13,223 bases of DNA from JAMXLO01 sp041487355 (GCA_041487355.1 JBGPND010000147.1:1-13223); one strand, 5' to 3'. Positions 1 through 10,501 are shown, counted from the first letter of the stretch. The notes: generated from the sequence alone by a model not told the origin. Program-made: numbers and translations.

Positions 1-1034
<1,034 letters not shown>

Positions 1035-1070
1035 GCGTGCGATACCCTATGAATCAATGGGTGCATCAGT

Positions 1071-1157
1071 CCCGACGTCATGCCCAGGCTTGACCCGGGC
1101 ATCTGTTCCAGCGCCGATGCAGCGATAGATGCCCGGGTCAAGCCCGGGCATGACGGG
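1071..1157. repeat. 29-bp inverted repeat (paired REP-like palindromes) in the rpoB-rpoC spacer
   Basis: The arms at 1076-1104 and 1127-1155 are reverse complements with one mismatch in 29 bp. They are separated by a 22-nt loop. Each arm contains the smaller palindrome core CCCGGGTCAAGCCCGGG or its near-match, the same core seen elsewhere in this window. In the rpoB-rpoC transcript it would fold into one long, very stable hairpin that ends 12 nt after the rpoB stop codon region begins. No U-tract follows, so it does not look like a classical intrinsic terminator. It could act as an RNA-stability or processing element, or be a passive REP-like insertion. Confidence 0.9.
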
Positions 1158-1168
1158 AAAAGTCACGA

Positions 1169-5344
<4,176 letters not shown>

Positions 5345-5432
5345 GAAGTGCCCTGCTTAGCTGCCTTTACGCTCGTCCGCGGCCATGACGTCCCCGGCCG
5401 CCGAGGTAGTTGTCCGTCGCGCAACGCGAATG

Positions 5433-5459
5433 GGGGTGGGAATCACGCGATTCCCGCCC
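5433..5459 (-). promoter_or_regulatory. Hairpin in the rplL-rpoB spacer, candidate attenuator or processing site
   Basis: The perfect core GGGAATC-ACGC-GATTCCC is at 5438-5455. It extends outward by three more G:C pairs past a single mismatch. It lies about 90 nt upstream of the rpoB start. No U-run follows in the transcript direction, so full intrinsic termination is unlikely. In E. coli the rplL-rpoB gap carries a partial terminator and an RNase III site that lower rpoBC output relative to ribosomal proteins; the position here is similar, the function is inferred. Both arms contain a GANTC site (GAATC and GATTC), the target of CcrM methyltransferase in many alphaproteobacteria. Confidence 0.55.
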
Positions 5460-5526
5460 GCATCCAGACCCGATGGAGCGGCGGCCCGGCGGTGCCGCGC
5501 GCCCCGTATTCGATCGATCGATCGTG

Positions 5527-5904
5527 CTATTTGACCTCCACGGAGGCGCCCGCATCCTCGAGCATCTTGCGGAGCTTGGCGGCCTCTTCCTTGTTCACGC
5601 CTTCCTTCACCGGCTTGGGCGCCGCCTCGACCAGATCCTTGGCCTCCTTCAGGCCAAGCCCGGTGATGGTGCGGACCTCCTTGATCACGTTGATCTTCTT
5701 CTCGCCCACCGTGGCCAGTACGACAGTGAACTCGGTCTGCTCTTCGGCCGGAGCCGCCGCGGCGGCGGCCGGCGCGGCGGCGGCCAGCGCCACCGGTGCG
5801 GCGGCGGAGACGCCCCACTTGTCCTCCAGCAGCTTCGAGAGCTCCGCAGCCTCCAACACCGTGAGGCCGGACAGCTCGTCCACCAGCTTCTGCAAATCAG
5901 CCAT
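5527..5904 (-). CDS. rplL: 50S ribosomal protein L7/L12
   Basis: Stalk protein of the large ribosomal subunit, present as multiple dimers on L10; it recruits and activates translational GTPases. At 125 aa it has the standard length. The N-terminal dimerisation/L10-binding helices span about residues 1-32 (MADLQKLVDELSGLTVLEAA onward). An Ala/Pro hinge follows at 33-54. The C-terminal factor-binding domain (55-125) holds the conserved EKTEF-type EEQTEFTVVL start, KINVIKEVR and the GLGLKEAKDLVE helix, ending SVEVK. The ATG at 5904 has an AAGGG about 10 nt upstream. An AT-rich patch just upstream (TAAATT at about 5920) could hold a weak internal promoter, but this is speculative. It lies 107 bp after rplJ. 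Confidence 0.98.
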   Translation of the reverse strand: MADLQKLVDELSGLTVLEAAELSKLLEDKWGVSAAAPVALAAAAPAAAAAAPAEEQTEFTVVLATVGEKKINVIKEVRTITGLGLKEAKDLVEAAPKPVKEGVNKEEAAKLRKMLEDAGASVEVK

Positions 5905-5946
5905 TTTCGTGTGCCCTTAATTTAGTCTTTGGTTGGTTCCATGCAA

Positions 5947-5962
5947 GCCGGCATTTGCCGGC
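5947..5962. other. Short hairpin in the rplJ-rplL spacer
   Basis: GCCGGCA-TT-TGCCGGC is a perfect palindromic stem of six to seven base pairs with a very small loop, in the 107-bp gap between rplJ and rplL. It would form in the RNA 43 nt before the rplL start. It may stabilise the rplL message, which must be translated about four times more than rplJ. No direct evidence of function is visible. Confidence 0.4.
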
Positions 5963-6011
5963 AAGCTGTTCGCTGTTTGTGCATGCGAGGCATGTTATCA
6001 CGATCGTGTGT

Positions 6012-6581
6012 TCATGCCGCCCCCCGGATCATCCCCGGACTTGATCCGGGGACCGGGGGCAAGCTGCCCTCCTGGTCCTTCCTGGCGAAGGCCCCGAAGA
6101 CCCGAGCGAGCTGCCCGGCCGAGGCCTGGAGGACGCCGGCAACACGCGTCGCGGGGGCGGCGATCATCCCCACGAGGCGGGCGCGCAGCGCATCCAGGCT
6201 CGGCAGTTCGGCCAGTGCCCGCACCCCTGACGCGTCCAGCGTCTGGCTGCCGAGCGCCCCGCCGATCAGCACGAGCTTCTCGTTGGTCCTGGCGAACTCG
6301 ACGGCTGCCTTGGCCGCTGCCACCGGGTCCCGCGACCACGCGAGCGCGGTCGGTCCCTTCAGCATCGGTTTGAGGCCGTCGAATCGGGTCCCTTCCAGGG
6401 CGAGGTGGGCCAGGCGGTTCTTCGCGACCCTGAAGGTCACGCCAGCTGCCCGCATCCGGCGCCTGAGTTCCGTCGCCTCGGCGACCGTGAGCCCCTGGTT
6501 GTGGGTCACCACGATCATCGAGGTACCGGCAAGCGCCTGATGGAGCTCGGCGACGAACTCCCGCTTTTCCGTACGGTCCAC
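6012..6581 (-). CDS. rplJ: 50S ribosomal protein L10, with repeat-encoded C-terminal tail
   Basis: Base of the ribosomal stalk; binds 23S rRNA through its N-terminal domain and L7/L12 dimers through its C-terminal helix. It starts with GTG (MDRTEKREFVAELH), supported by GGAGA six bases upstream. Conserved rRNA-binding segments include FRVAKNRLAHLAL (about 50-62) and LKGPTALAW (74-82). The C-terminal helix that carries L7/L12 ends near VFGAFARKD (161-169). The protein is 189 aa, longer than the roughly 165-175 aa usual for L10. The extra tail (about 171-189, ending PGSSPGMIRGAA) is encoded by a REP-like palindrome at 6021-6059 that has replaced the original stop region. The tail probably does not contribute to function. 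Confidence 0.96.
   Translation of the reverse strand: MDRTEKREFVAELHQALAGTSMIVVTHNQGLTVAEATELRRRMRAAGVTFRVAKNRLAHLALEGTRFDGLKPMLKGPTALAWSRDPVAAAKAAVEFARTNEKLVLIGGALGSQTLDASGVRALAELPSLDALRARLVGMIAAPATRVAGVLQASAGQLARVFGAFARKDQEGSLPPVPGSSPGMIRGAA
6021..6059. repeat. REP-like palindrome inside the 3' end of rplJ
   Basis: Core TCCCCGGA-CTTGA-TCCGGGGA at 6032-6052 is a perfect 8-bp stem with a 5-nt loop, flanked by CCCCCGG and CCGGGGG that extend the symmetry. It matches the dispersed palindromes at 1076, 6686 and 11302. It lies within the coding region of rplJ and supplies about its last 13 sense codons; the stop codon lies immediately beyond it. Confidence 0.85.
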
Positions 6582-6855
6582 GTCCCGTCTCCATATGGCC
6601 TGGCGCGTTTGGACCGCGTCGGGCCGGGTTGCCCAAGGACCGTTGCCGGTCCGGTTCGCCTGTCCACAGCCGGAACCACCATCACGTCACCCCGGGCTTG
6701 ACCCGAGGCCCAGATCTGGCTTCCCCGTCTCCCGCGCGCGGACCTTGCGGTCCCTTAAGTCCCCCCGTGGGAGGTCACGTGCGGTCTCGGACAGGTCGGG
6801 GACCTGCGTCCCCTGCCCGCCTGCCCCGAGGGACAGGCGTATCTCGATCTATCGC
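6582..6855 (-). promoter_or_regulatory. Structured rplJ leader, candidate L10 autoregulatory region
   Basis: This non-coding stretch precedes rplJ. Nearest the gene is GGACCG-GCAA-CGGTCC (6637-6652, minus strand), a perfect 6-bp stem closed by a GNRA tetraloop, 56-71 nt before the GTG start. Further upstream are stems at 6740-6753 (GGACC/GGTCC) and 6798-6813 (GGGGAC/GTCCCC), and a REP-like copy at 6686-6710. In many bacteria L10 with L7/L12 binds its own leader here and represses translation of rplJL. The position and the dense hairpins fit that, but I could not match a defined L10-leader consensus. A promoter for rplJL-rpoBC may also lie here; none is clear by eye. Confidence 0.4.
6684..6712. 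repeat. REP-like palindrome upstream of rplJ
   Basis: CACCCCGGGCTTGACCCGAGG carries the same CCCGGGCTTGACCCGRGG core as the other copies, with one mismatch in the stem. It is a single, somewhat decayed copy lying in the rplA-rplJ spacer. Confidence 0.7.
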
Positions 6856-6942
6856 CCCCTCCCCCCAACCCCCTCCCGCAAGGGGAGAGGGAGTGCGTTC
6901 AACACTCCCCCTCCCCTTGCGGGAGGGGGTTGGGGGGAGGGG
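6855..6942. repeat. 40-bp inverted repeat directly downstream of rplA
   Basis: Arms at 6856-6895 and 6903-6942 are reverse complements with one mismatch in 40 bp, separated by the 7-nt loop CGTTCAA. One arm is almost wholly pyrimidine (CCCCTCCCCCCAACCCCCTC at its start). It begins 7 nt after the rplA stop codon, so the transcript would carry an extremely stable hairpin there. No clear U-tract follows. It resembles C-rich palindromes common between genes in GC-rich alphaproteobacteria. Likely effects are partial termination or 3'-end protection of the rplKA message; both are inferred. Confidence 0.9.
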
Positions 6943-6949
6943 TAGCTAG

Positions 6950-7645
6950 CTAACTCGCAGCCAAACTCCCCAGGTCCACGCGCACGCCTGGCCCCATCGT
7001 CGAGCTGAGCGATACCTTCTGGAGGTATGTGCCCTTCGCCCCGGTTGGCTTCGCCTTCTGGATCGCGTCCGCCAGCGCCCGGGCGTTCTCCACCAGCTTG
7101 TCGTCCTCAAAGCTCACCTTGCCGATACCGGCGTGGATGATCCCGGCCTTCTCCGCGCGGAACTCCACCTGCCCACCCTTTGCGGCGGTCACCGCGCCCC
7201 TCACGTCCATCGTCACGGTGCCCAGCCTCGGGTTCGGCATCAGCCCGCGCGGTCCGAGGATCTTACCCAACCGCCCGACCACGCCCATCATGTCCGGCGT
7301 CGCGATGCAGCGGTCGAAATTGATCTCGCCGGCCTGCACCTTCTCCGCCAGGTCCTCGGCGCCCACCAAGTCGGCGCCAGCCGCCTGCGCTTCCTCGGCC
7401 TTCGGCCCGCGCGCGAACACGCCAACCCGCACCATCTTGCCGGTGCCGTTCGGCAGCGACGTGAGCCCGCGCACCATCTGGTCGGCATGCCGCGGGTCGA
7501 TGCCGAGATTCATCGACATCTCCACCGTCTCGTCGAACTTAGCCTTGGCGTTCTGCTTCACCAGCTTGATCGCCTCGGGCAGCGGATACGCCTTGGTCGC
7601 GTCGACCGCCTCGTACGCCTGCTTCAGACGCTTGTCCTTTGCCAT
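6950..7645 (-). CDS. rplA: 50S ribosomal protein L1
   Basis: Forms the mobile L1 stalk of the large subunit and binds 23S rRNA near the E site; in many bacteria it also represses its own rplKA message. Its 231 aa is the usual length. Conserved features are the start KRLKQAYEAVDA, NLGIDPRHADQMVRG (about 46-60), the signature GKILGPRGLMPNP (127-139) followed by GTVTMDV, and the C-terminal KPTGAKGTYLQKVSLSSTMG stretch. The ATG at 7645 is preceded by GGAGGG inside the end of rplK, and only 4 bp separate it from the rplK stop, so the two are translationally close. The TAG stop is followed by a 40-bp inverted repeat. Confidence 0.98.
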   Translation of the reverse strand: MAKDKRLKQAYEAVDATKAYPLPEAIKLVKQNAKAKFDETVEMSMNLGIDPRHADQMVRGLTSLPNGTGKMVRVGVFARGPKAEEAQAAGADLVGAEDLAEKVQAGEINFDRCIATPDMMGVVGRLGKILGPRGLMPNPRLGTVTMDVRGAVTAAKGGQVEFRAEKAGIIHAGIGKVSFEDDKLVENARALADAIQKAKPTGAKGTYLQKVSLSSTMGPGVRVDLGSLAAS

Positions 7646-7649
7646 GGGA

Positions 7650-8084
7650 TCAGCCCTCCACCACGGTCAGGCCCATCGAACGGGCGGAGCCGGCGAGCAT
7701 CCGCACGGCGCCGTCGATGTCGTTGGCGTTCATGTCCTTCATCTTGACTTCCGCAATCTCGCGGAGCTGCGACGTGGTAACGCTCCCCGCCGGCGCGCTC
7801 TTGCCGACGGTCTGCGAGCCCTTGTCGATCTTCGCCGCCTTCATCAGGAAGTAAGTGTTCGGCGGCGTCTTGGTGATGAAGGAGAAGGAGCGGTCGGCGT
7901 AAGCCGTGATCACCACGGGAACCGGCATGCCCGGCTCCATGTTCTGCGTCACCGCATTGAATTCCTTGCAGAACGCCATGATGTTGAGCCCGCGCTGGCC
8001 GAGCGCGGGGCCAACCGGCGGCGACGGGTTCGCCTTGCCGGCCGGAATCTGCAGCTTGATGTAGCCGGCGATCTTCTTGGCCAT
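7650..8084 (-). CDS. rplK: 50S ribosomal protein L11
   Basis: Part of the GTPase-associated centre of the large subunit; binds the thiostrepton loop of 23S rRNA and is needed for the RelA stringent response. The 144 aa start MAKKIAGYIKLQIPAGKANP. The proline switch region PSPPVGPALGQRGLNIMAFC is intact, as are the KTPP segment and the C-terminal rRNA-binding domain with KMKDMNANDIDGAVRMLAGS, ending SMGLTVVEG. I chose the ATG at 8084 over an in-frame start 48 bp upstream because it matches the family start and has AGGGA close by. In most proteobacteria nusG directly precedes this gene; here two unrelated small genes do. Confidence 0.98.
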   Translation of the reverse strand: MAKKIAGYIKLQIPAGKANPSPPVGPALGQRGLNIMAFCKEFNAVTQNMEPGMPVPVVITAYADRSFSFITKTPPNTYFLMKAAKIDKGSQTVGKSAPAGSVTTSQLREIAEVKMKDMNANDIDGAVRMLAGSARSMGLTVVEG

Positions 8085-8260
8085 ATCCCTGGTCCTTTCC
8101 CACGTCCGAGGGTCCCGGGGACCGCGGTGCAAACGGCGCTGCCACCGCGCTACAGGCGGTGGGAGAGTCTCCCGCGTTCCGATGGAGCGGCGGCCTTTAT
8201 CGGATGGCGCAGATCGAGTCCAGGGATATTTCCACCGAAGGTGTCGGCGTGGATGATCGC
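8085..8260 (-). promoter_or_regulatory. Upstream region of rplK, presumed promoter and leader
   Basis: The 176-bp gap between the small gene at 8261-8473 and rplK presumably holds the promoter and the L1-responsive leader of the rplKA operon. I see no convincing -35/-10 pair. Visible structure is a short palindrome GGTCC-CGG-GGACC near 8111-8123 and a stem near 8158-8174 (GGGAGA/TCTCCC). The 17-mer at 8179-8195 is identical to one in the rplL-rpoB spacer at 5470-5486. Confidence 0.3.
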
Positions 8261-8473
8261 CTAGTGGGAACCAGTCGCGCCGGTTCGCCTGGAAACCTCA
8301 AGCAGGCCAGCGCGATCCAGTCGTCGCACGGCAGCCTCGGTCCGCCGTTCGATGTGCCGCACCCAGGCACGGACCAGCAGCCGGCATAGCCGCATCGGCC
8401 AGCCACCTGGCTTGGCGCGGCGATGTGCTTCGCTGCGGATTGCCGCCACCGGATCGGCATAGGCGACGTACAT
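8261..8473 (-). CDS. Small Arg-rich protein of unknown function, copy 1 of a tandem pair
   Basis: A 70-aa protein starting MYVAYADPVAA. I do not recognise it with confidence. It has no signal peptide or membrane segment. The middle is probably helical and basic (MRLCRLLVRAWVRHIERR, about 27-44), with a conserved Cys30 and Trp37, followed by AAVRRLDRAGLLE. The ATG at 8473 is supported by GGGGGAG six bases upstream; an in-frame ATG 21 bp earlier lies before that site and is less likely. About 33 of 58 aligned residues are identical to the next gene upstream, which confirms it is a real coding sequence. The W...RR..A...LD...L pattern weakly recalls DUF1127-type small proteins, but the match is not good enough to assign. 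A Fur-like box lies about 90 nt upstream. Confidence 0.75.
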   Translation of the reverse strand: MYVAYADPVAAIRSEAHRRAKPGGWPMRLCRLLVRAWVRHIERRTEAAVRRLDRAGLLEVSRRTGATGSH

Positions 8474-8560
8474 CGGCTGCTCCCCCTGTTCCACGCCCGA
8501 CAGACTGCGCCCGACGTCGGTCCCACGCAGTGAACCCTGTCACACCTCGTTGGCCTCGTT

Positions 8561-8577
8561 TGCGAATGACTCGCATT
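8561..8577 (-). promoter_or_regulatory. Fur-like iron box between the two small paralogues
   Basis: Minus strand reads AATGCGAGTCATTCGCA, containing the inverted repeat TGCGA-N5-TCGCA. It differs at one position from AATGCGAATCATTCGCA, a Fur-box pattern common in proteobacteria. It sits 88 nt upstream of the ATG of the gene at 8261-8473 and 16 bp past the stop of the gene at 8593-8802, in an otherwise GC-rich spacer. This placement suits repression of the downstream small gene by iron-loaded Fur. No clear -35/-10 was found around it. Confidence 0.5.
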
Positions 8578-8592
8578 CCCATTTCTGGACGG

Positions 8593-8802
8593 CTAACCGC
8601 GGTAGCGCCCCTCCGGCGGATCGTCGAGCAAGCCCGCACGATCGAGTTTCGCCACGGCGCACGCGATCCGGCGCTCCAGTCGATGCATCCAGGCCTGGAC
8701 CAGAAACCGGCAGAGCCGGATCGCCGGGCCACGGGGTTCGACACGGCTCTGCGCTTCGGCGTGGTCGGCGGCGACCGGATCGGCGACCTTGGCGATGTAC
8801 AT
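8593..8802 (-). CDS. Small Arg-rich protein of unknown function, copy 2 of a tandem pair
   Basis: A 69-aa protein, MYIAKVADPVAA at the start, with IRLCRFLVQAWMHRLERR (about 29-46) and AVAKLDRAGLLDD near the end. It is the paralogue of the gene at 8261-8473: blocks shared are MY.A, DPVAA, EA, RLCR.LV.AW, ERR, and LDRAGLL, with one single-residue gap. The ATG at 8802 is chosen because GGGGAGA lies 7 nt upstream and because the homology begins exactly at this Met; a much longer in-frame extension to 9105 has no such support. Function is unknown. It is transcribed away from eutB and toward the rplK operon, 119 bp ahead of its paralogue. Confidence 0.75.
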   Translation of the reverse strand: MYIAKVADPVAADHAEAQSRVEPRGPAIRLCRFLVQAWMHRLERRIACAVAKLDRAGLLDDPPEGRYRG

Positions 8803-9130
8803 GGGCTTTCTCCCCGCGAGAACGCCGTCATGCTGCCGCCAACGGCGGGCACGCTCAGTGGATCGGTTCACAGCGAAGGCGCGATTTTGCCCACCCCGCA
8901 GGGCGGTATCGTGCCGCTCTGTTCGCCTACTTGGGAACACTAGGCGGCGCGGCCGGAGTGCCTGGAACTGTCGGGACACGAGGCCAGCCGGAAATCCGCG
9001 AGCACCATCGCGAGCAGTCGCGAATTCGTCACCAGATCTTCGCAGCGTCGCCAACGGCATACCCGGACGGCACGGCTTGAGGCCGGCGCGCCGTCGGGAC
9101 CACAATACGCGCCATCGACGGAGACCTGCC
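8803..9130. promoter_or_regulatory. Divergent intergenic region between the small paralogues and eutB
   Basis: This 328-bp gap separates a minus-strand gene from plus-strand eutB and must hold both promoters. On the minus side it contains the ribosome binding site GGGGAGA. Around 9008-9023 two copies of the palindrome TCGCGA are spaced by GCAG (TCGCGA-gcag-TCGCGA), a possible operator for eutB. I see no small gene with a credible start, no RNA gene and no repeat of the CCCGGG family here. Confidence 0.35.
9077..9106 (+). promoter_or_regulatory. Possible eutB promoter
   Basis: TTGAGG (9077-9082) and CACAAT (9101-9106) are spaced 18 bp and could be -35 and -10 elements. Initiation would fall near 9113, leaving about 18 nt of leader with a GGAGA site before the proposed CTG start. 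Matches to consensus are only partial and the region is GC-rich, so this is tentative. Confidence 0.25.
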
Positions 9131-10501
9131 CTGCCCTACGCGCATACGCTCGGCGGAACACGATACGTCTTCCCGCACCTGCGGACGCTGCTGGCGCGGG
9201 CCACACCGTTCCGCTCGGGCGATACGCTGGCCGGGCTCGCGGCCGACAGCGCGACGGAACGGGTGGCGGCACAGATGGCTCTCGCCGATGTGCCGCTCGC
9301 CTCGATTCTGGCGGAACCGGTGATCCCCTACGAGGCGGACGAAGTCACGCGGCTGATCGTCGACAGCCACGCCCCCGTCGCCTTCGCGCCGGTCGCATCC
9401 CTGACCGTCGGCGAATTCCGCGAATTCCTGCTCACCGCCGAACCGGAGGCCCTCATCGCCCTCCGTCCCGGCCTCACCCCGGAGATGGCGGCAGCCGTAA
9501 GCAAGCTGATGCGGCTGCAGGACCTCGTCGCGGTCGCCGCGAAATGCCGTGTGGTCACCCGGTTCCGCAACACGATCGGCCTGCCCGGCCGGCTTTCGGT
9601 GCGGCTGCAGCCCAACCATCCGACGGATGATCCGCGGGGCGTCGCCGCCGCCACGCTCGACGGGCTGCTGCTTGGTGCGGGCGACGCGGTGATCGGCGTC
9701 AACCCGGCGACCGACAGCGTGGACGCCGCCATCACCCTGCTGACCATGCTCGACACCGTGCGCGAACGCTACGCCATTCCGACGCAGACCTGCGTCCTGG
9801 CGCATGTCACCACCAGCCTGCGCGCGATCGAGCGCGGCGCGCCGGTGGACCTCGTGTTCCAGTCCATCGGCGGCACCGAGGCGGCCAACCGCAGCTTCGG
9901 CGTCTCGCTCGCCTTGCTGCGCGAGGCGCGCGAGGCGGCACTGTCGCTGCACCGCGGCACCATCGGCGACAACGTGATGTATTTCGAGACCGGCCAGGGC
10001 AGCGCGTTGTCCGCCGATGCGCATCACGGCGTCGACCAGCAGACCATCGAGGCGCGCGCCTACGCCGTGGCACGTGCATTCTCGCCGCTGCTGGTCAACA
10101 GCGTCGTCGGCTTCATCGGCCCCGAGTATCTCTATGACGGCAAGCAGATCACCCGCGCCGGCCTCGAGGATCATTTCTGCGGCAAGCTGCTCGGTCTGCC
10201 GATGGGCGTGGATGTCTGCTACACCAACCACGCCGAGGCCGATCAGGACGACATGGACGCTCTGCTCACCCTGCTCGGCGTCGCCGCCGTGACCTATGTC
10301 ATGGGCGTGCCGGGCGCCGACGACGTGATGCTGTCGTACCAGAGTACCTCGTTCCACGATGCGCTCTATCTGCGCGGCGCGCTCGGCCTGCGGCCGGCGC
10401 CGGAATTCGAAGCCTGGCTTGCGCGGATGGGCCTCGATCGCAACGTCGTGCCCGAACCGCTGCCACCGGCAATGTCGCCAGCCCTGATCGGCCTCGGTTG
10501 A
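9131..10501 (+). CDS. eutB: Ethanolamine ammonia-lyase large (catalytic) subunit
   Basis: Catalytic subunit of adenosylcobalamin-dependent ethanolamine ammonia-lyase, which converts ethanolamine to acetaldehyde and ammonia. From the proposed start it is 456 aa, close to the 453 aa of E. coli EutB. Family blocks are intact: LRSGD-type FRSGDTLAGLAADSATERVA (27-46), SVRLQPN (156-162, Arg158 matching the substrate-site Arg160), GDAVIGVNP (184-192), QTCVLAHVTT (219-228), YFETGQGSALSA (284-295, Glu286 matching Glu287), VVGFIGPEYLY and AGLEDHFCGKL, and CYTNHAEADQ. There is no in-frame ATG or GTG near the family start. CTG at 9131 gives the expected MPYAHTLGG start and has GGAGA six bases upstream; a TTG at 9077 would add 18 Arg-rich residues without a binding site. 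Its stop overlaps the eutC start. Confidence 0.97.
   Translation: MPYAHTLGGTRYVFPHLRTLLARATPFRSGDTLAGLAADSATERVAAQMALADVPLASILAEPVIPYEADEVTRLIVDSHAPVAFAPVASLTVGEFREFLLTAEPEALIALRPGLTPEMAAAVSKLMRLQDLVAVAAKCRVVTRFRNTIGLPGRLSVRLQPNHPTDDPRGVAAATLDGLLLGAGDAVIGVNPATDSVDAAITLLTMLDTVRERYAIPTQTCVLAHVTTSLRAIERGAPVDLVFQSIGGTEAANRSFGVSLALLREAREAALSLHRGTIGDNVMYFETGQGSALSADAHHGVDQQTIEARAYAVARAFSPLLVNSVVGFIGPEYLYDGKQITRAGLEDHFCGKLLGLPMGVDVCYTNHAEADQDDMDALLTLLGVAAVTYVMGVPGADDVMLSYQSTSFHDALYLRGALGLRPAPEFEAWLARMGLDRNVVPEPLPPAMSPALIGLG

Noticed and set aside
5511..5524. CGATCGATCGATCG microrepeat near the rplL stop
   Set aside because: Only three and a half units; too short to treat as a functional repeat.
6855..6942. 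Calling the inverted repeat after rplA a classical intrinsic terminator
   Set aside because: The stem is strong but no U-tract follows it in the transcript direction, and essential genes lie downstream.
8085..8132. 16-residue N-terminal extension of L11
   Set aside because: The family starts at MAKKIAGYIK; the extension lacks homology and the internal ATG has its own binding site.
8261..8802. Assignment of the small proteins to DUF1127 or to HemP
   Set aside because: Only a loose W...RR..A...LD pattern agrees with DUF1127, and the HemP motifs are absent; a profile search is needed.
8159..8943. Plus-strand open frames across the small-gene region (76 and 172 aa)
   Set aside because: No ribosome binding site and no similarity between the corresponding plus-strand frames, while the minus-strand frames are paralogous with good starts.
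8789..9130. N-terminal extension of EutB by about 114 residues
   Set aside because: The extension is Arg-rich, overlaps the start of a minus-strand gene, and the EutB homology begins at the CTG with a ribosome binding site just before it.
9029..10357. 442-aa open frame on the minus strand across eutB
   Set aside because: Shadow of eutB, which has full-length family homology on the plus strand.
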